Of a stretch of DNA of 7,363 nt, positions 5,688-7,363 are shown piece by piece; positions within the stretch are counted from its first letter, which is position 1; each line of letters opens with the position of its first letter. Source of the DNA: Anaerolineales bacterium UBA4826 (GTDB taxonomy: Bacteria > Chloroflexota > Anaerolineae > UBA4142). The DNA lies in NCBI GenBank assembly GCA_002400365.1, contig DHFK01000127.1:2933-10295 (forward strand). The letters are read 5' to 3'. The notes under the pieces are model-generated. The model did not search any database. It saw only the letters and a program-made list of their open reading frames with translations, and was not told the origin of the DNA. The position numbers were made by a program, and so were the translations under genes.

Positions 5688-6644
5688 CTATGGCGCTTCT
5701 GTGAGCCGTTGCCCCGTCAGGCGCAGGAAAACCGCTTCGAGGTTCGGCTGCTGGATCGTCAACGCCTTTACATTGATGCCCACCTCTTTCACGACGCGCA
5801 GAACCTCCGGCACAACCTCGGCGGCTGAGCGCAAGGTGAGTGTGAGCGTGTCTCGGTCCGACGAAATCTGCTCGACTCCGTCAATCTGCCGCAAGACATT
5901 CAACGCGTCAGGTGACACAGCCGAAACCTGCAAGCGCAACGACTCTTCTCCGTGGATCATCTGAATCAACTCGGCAGGCGTGCCCAGCGCGACGATCTGT
6001 CCGTGGTGGATGATGCCGACTCGATCGCTCAGTTCTTGCGCTTCGTCCATGTTGTGAGTGGTGTAGAGAATTGTGGCGCTGTGATCTTGCTTGAGCCGTA
6101 CCACGAGATCCAGGATGCGTCGCCGGTTCTCCGGATCAAGCCCTAGCGTCGGCTCGTCCATCAAGAGGACGCGCGGGTTGTGCAGCAGTCCCGCGGCAAT
6201 GTTCAATCGTCGTTTCATGCCGTTGGAGTAATTCGCCACACGATCATCGGCGCGCTCTGTCAGTCCAACCACGGCTAGTGTCTCATCTATAGCGCGCTCG
6301 AGTTCCCGTCCATCCAGACCGTAGAGCGAACCGAAATATCGCAAATTCTGACGTCCTGTCAGCCGGGTATACAGCGCGATCTCTTCCGGGACGATGCCGA
6401 TAATCTGCTTGACTGCCGTCGGGTTTTGTACGACGCTGTGACCGGCGATCATCGCATCACCGCGCGTGGGCGGAAACAGACCGCAGAGGACGGCGATGAG
6501 GGTCGTTTTGCCCGCGCCGTTGGGACCCAACAGACTGAAAATCTCGCCCTCTTGGATTTCCAGATCAATTTCCTTGATCGCCATCGGTCCTTTGGGCGGG
6601 TGGTACTGCTTGGTAAGTTCGTGGGTAGTGATGATCGGCGCCAA
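5688..6644 (-). CDS. ABC transporter ATP-binding protein (ABC-2 exporter, DrrA-like)
   Basis: The 318-residue cytoplasmic ATPase has the motifs in order: Walker A GPNGAGKTT (40-48), Q-loop region IVPEE (84-88), signature YSNGM (139-143), Walker B VLLMDEP (159-165) with catalytic Glu164, D-loop LGLD (167-170) and switch His197 in TTHNMDEA. A C-terminal extension of about 80 residues follows the nucleotide-binding domain, as in DrrA and other exporters. It should energise the two permeases encoded downstream. The frame stays open to a TTG at 6704, overlapping the upstream gene. I chose TTG at 6644 because GAGGA lies 4 nt before it and the protein then begins just ahead of PIITTHELTKQY, where relatives begin. 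The usual Q-loop glutamine is Glu87 here, and the signature has Asn in place of the first Gly of SGG. The stop is 8 bases from the palindrome at 5629-5680. Confidence 0.9.
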   Translation of the reverse strand: MAPIITTHELTKQYHPPKGPMAIKEIDLEIQEGEIFSLLGPNGAGKTTLIAVLCGLFPPTRGDAMIAGHSVVQNPTAVKQIIGIVPEEIALYTRLTGRQNLRYFGSLYGLDGRELERAIDETLAVVGLTERADDRVANYSNGMKRRLNIAAGLLHNPRVLLMDEPTLGLDPENRRRILDLVVRLKQDHSATILYTTHNMDEAQELSDRVGIIHHGQIVALGTPAELIQMIHGEESLRLQVSAVSPDALNVLRQIDGVEQISSDRDTLTLTLRSAAEVVPEVLRVVKEVGINVKALTIQQPNLEAVFLRLTGQRLTEAP

Positions 6645-6675
6645 CGAATCCTCGACGCAGGATAGATTCTGGAAA

Positions 6676-7317
6676 TTAGACAATCTGTTCGACGATGCGG
6701 TCAATACCGTGGAACGACAGGTCGGGATTCACAACCCAGGCGCTCACCTCGACAAAATGAGGATAGGGAACAAAGCGCGCGCGGAACAGTGCGCTTTTGG
6801 CATAGTAATTCTTGTCCCACTCCATGATACCGATGCAACCCTGCTCGCGGCTGGCTTGCCACACGCCCGCCAATAGCGCCTGCTGCTCCTTTGCAGTTAG
6901 CCCCTCCCAGTAAAGAAAAACCGTCCACGCCCAACAATACCTGCCGCGGCGGGAGACCAGTTCGTGAACGGTAAAGTTGATGAATCCTTTAACGGTACCG
7001 CCGTGCTCGTACACCAGCGTCGAGGTGATGCCTTTGGTCCAAAGCCGGCGGGCTAACGACTCTCGCTGGAAGACGCGCACCAGGCAATTGCGGTCCGAGC
7101 AGGCGGGTAAGAGGGTTGCCACGCGGTCGTTCTCTCGGACACCCAACGCCTGCAAACCTGCCGCCAATGCCTCCACGCGGGCGAACACTTGGCGTCGCGT
7201 CAGCCGCTGCCCTTGAAAGACAATGAATTCACTGTCCGGTCTGATGCGGAACGCGAGACGGACCAAACGCTGCGGGGTGAGCCAGTGGATCAGCCTTTGC
7301 ATGACCATAGCCCTCAT
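6676..7317 (-). CDS. Chimeric ORF: acyl-CoA/AMP ligase N-terminus joined to acetyltransferase-like C-terminus
   Basis: The product is up to 213 residues. Residues about 6-73 (QRLIHWLTPQRLVRLAF, then FQGQRLTRRQV, LAAGLQALGVRENDRVATLLPAC) are the opening of an ANL-superfamily ligase, which normally runs to about 500 residues with the ATP-binding P-loop and adenylate motifs. Those are absent. From about residue 74 the sequence changes to a different family: LVYEHGGTVKGFINFTVHEL, a helix with AKEQQALLAGVWQ, and MEWDKNYYAKSALFRARFVPYP, reminiscent of the distal half of a GNAT acetyltransferase. I infer an in-frame deletion fusion; function is doubtful. The outermost ATG (7317) is given as the limit, but GGAGGG touches it; ATGs at 7308 or 7302 have better spacing. 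Its stop lies 31 nt before the ATPase start, so it is probably co-transcribed with the exporter. Confidence 0.6.
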   Translation of the reverse strand: MRAMVMQRLIHWLTPQRLVRLAFRIRPDSEFIVFQGQRLTRRQVFARVEALAAGLQALGVRENDRVATLLPACSDRNCLVRVFQRESLARRLWTKGITSTLVYEHGGTVKGFINFTVHELVSRRGRYCWAWTVFLYWEGLTAKEQQALLAGVWQASREQGCIGIMEWDKNYYAKSALFRARFVPYPHFVEVSAWVVNPDLSFHGIDRIVEQIV

Positions 7318-7325
7318 CCCTCCAT

Positions 7326-7358
7326 TCCGTTCGAAACGGACTGGTCTGACAAATCAGA
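7326..7358. repeat. Two short hairpins upstream of the chimeric ORF
   Basis: A perfect 6-bp stem with 3-nt loop (TCCGTTCGAAACGGA, 7326-7340) is followed four bases on by a perfect 5-bp stem with 4-nt loop (7345-7358, TCTGA/TCAGA). They lie just upstream of the chimeric ORF on the minus strand, close to the window edge. They could be part of a dispersed palindromic repeat or of a leader; neither has a T-tract. Confidence 0.4.
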
Positions 7359-7363
7359 AATCG

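Overview
The window comes from a bacterial chromosome, most likely an uncultured Chloroflexota (Anaerolineae-like) organism. This is a recognition-level guess. It rests on the moderately high GC, the SBBP-propeller lipoprotein ending in a short YMPLILR tail, an MshA-like glycosyltransferase start of a type I associate with this phylum, and dispersed palindromic repeats that enter coding regions. No marker gene confirms it. All supported genes lie on the minus strand, so transcription runs from high to low coordinates.

Right part (about 7363 to 2817): a 213-codon chimeric reading frame (6676-7317) comes first. Its N-terminus resembles an acyl-CoA/AMP ligase and the rest resembles the C-terminal part of an acetyltransferase. 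It is followed after about 31 nt by an ABC-2 type export cassette: an ATPase (5688-6644), a first permease (4262-5599) and a second permease (2817-4229). Same orientation and short gaps suggest one operon. The ATPase should drive a heterodimer of the two permeases, each with a large extracytoplasmic domain after TM1. The cargo cannot be read from the sequence.

Left part: a well-formed sigma70-type promoter (TTGACG-17-TACAAT) overlaps the end of the second permease. It should drive a separate transcript with a hairpin-rich leader, encoding a lipoprotein (329-2689) with a predicted seven-bladed SBBP beta-propeller. A minus-strand intrinsic terminator (216-250) follows. Directly after it, with the U-tract abutting its ribosome binding site, begins a family 4 glycosyltransferase (1-199) that is cut by the window edge.

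The most notable feature is repeat invasion. Three neighbouring genes each carry an in-frame, repeat-derived insertion of a different kind, all in parts of the protein predicted to lie outside the membrane. Further palindromic repeats lie between genes, and one copy supplies the apparent ribosome binding site of a permease. I see no defence system, CRISPR array, transposase, tRNA or rRNA. No stretch longer than 300 bases lacks a gene.
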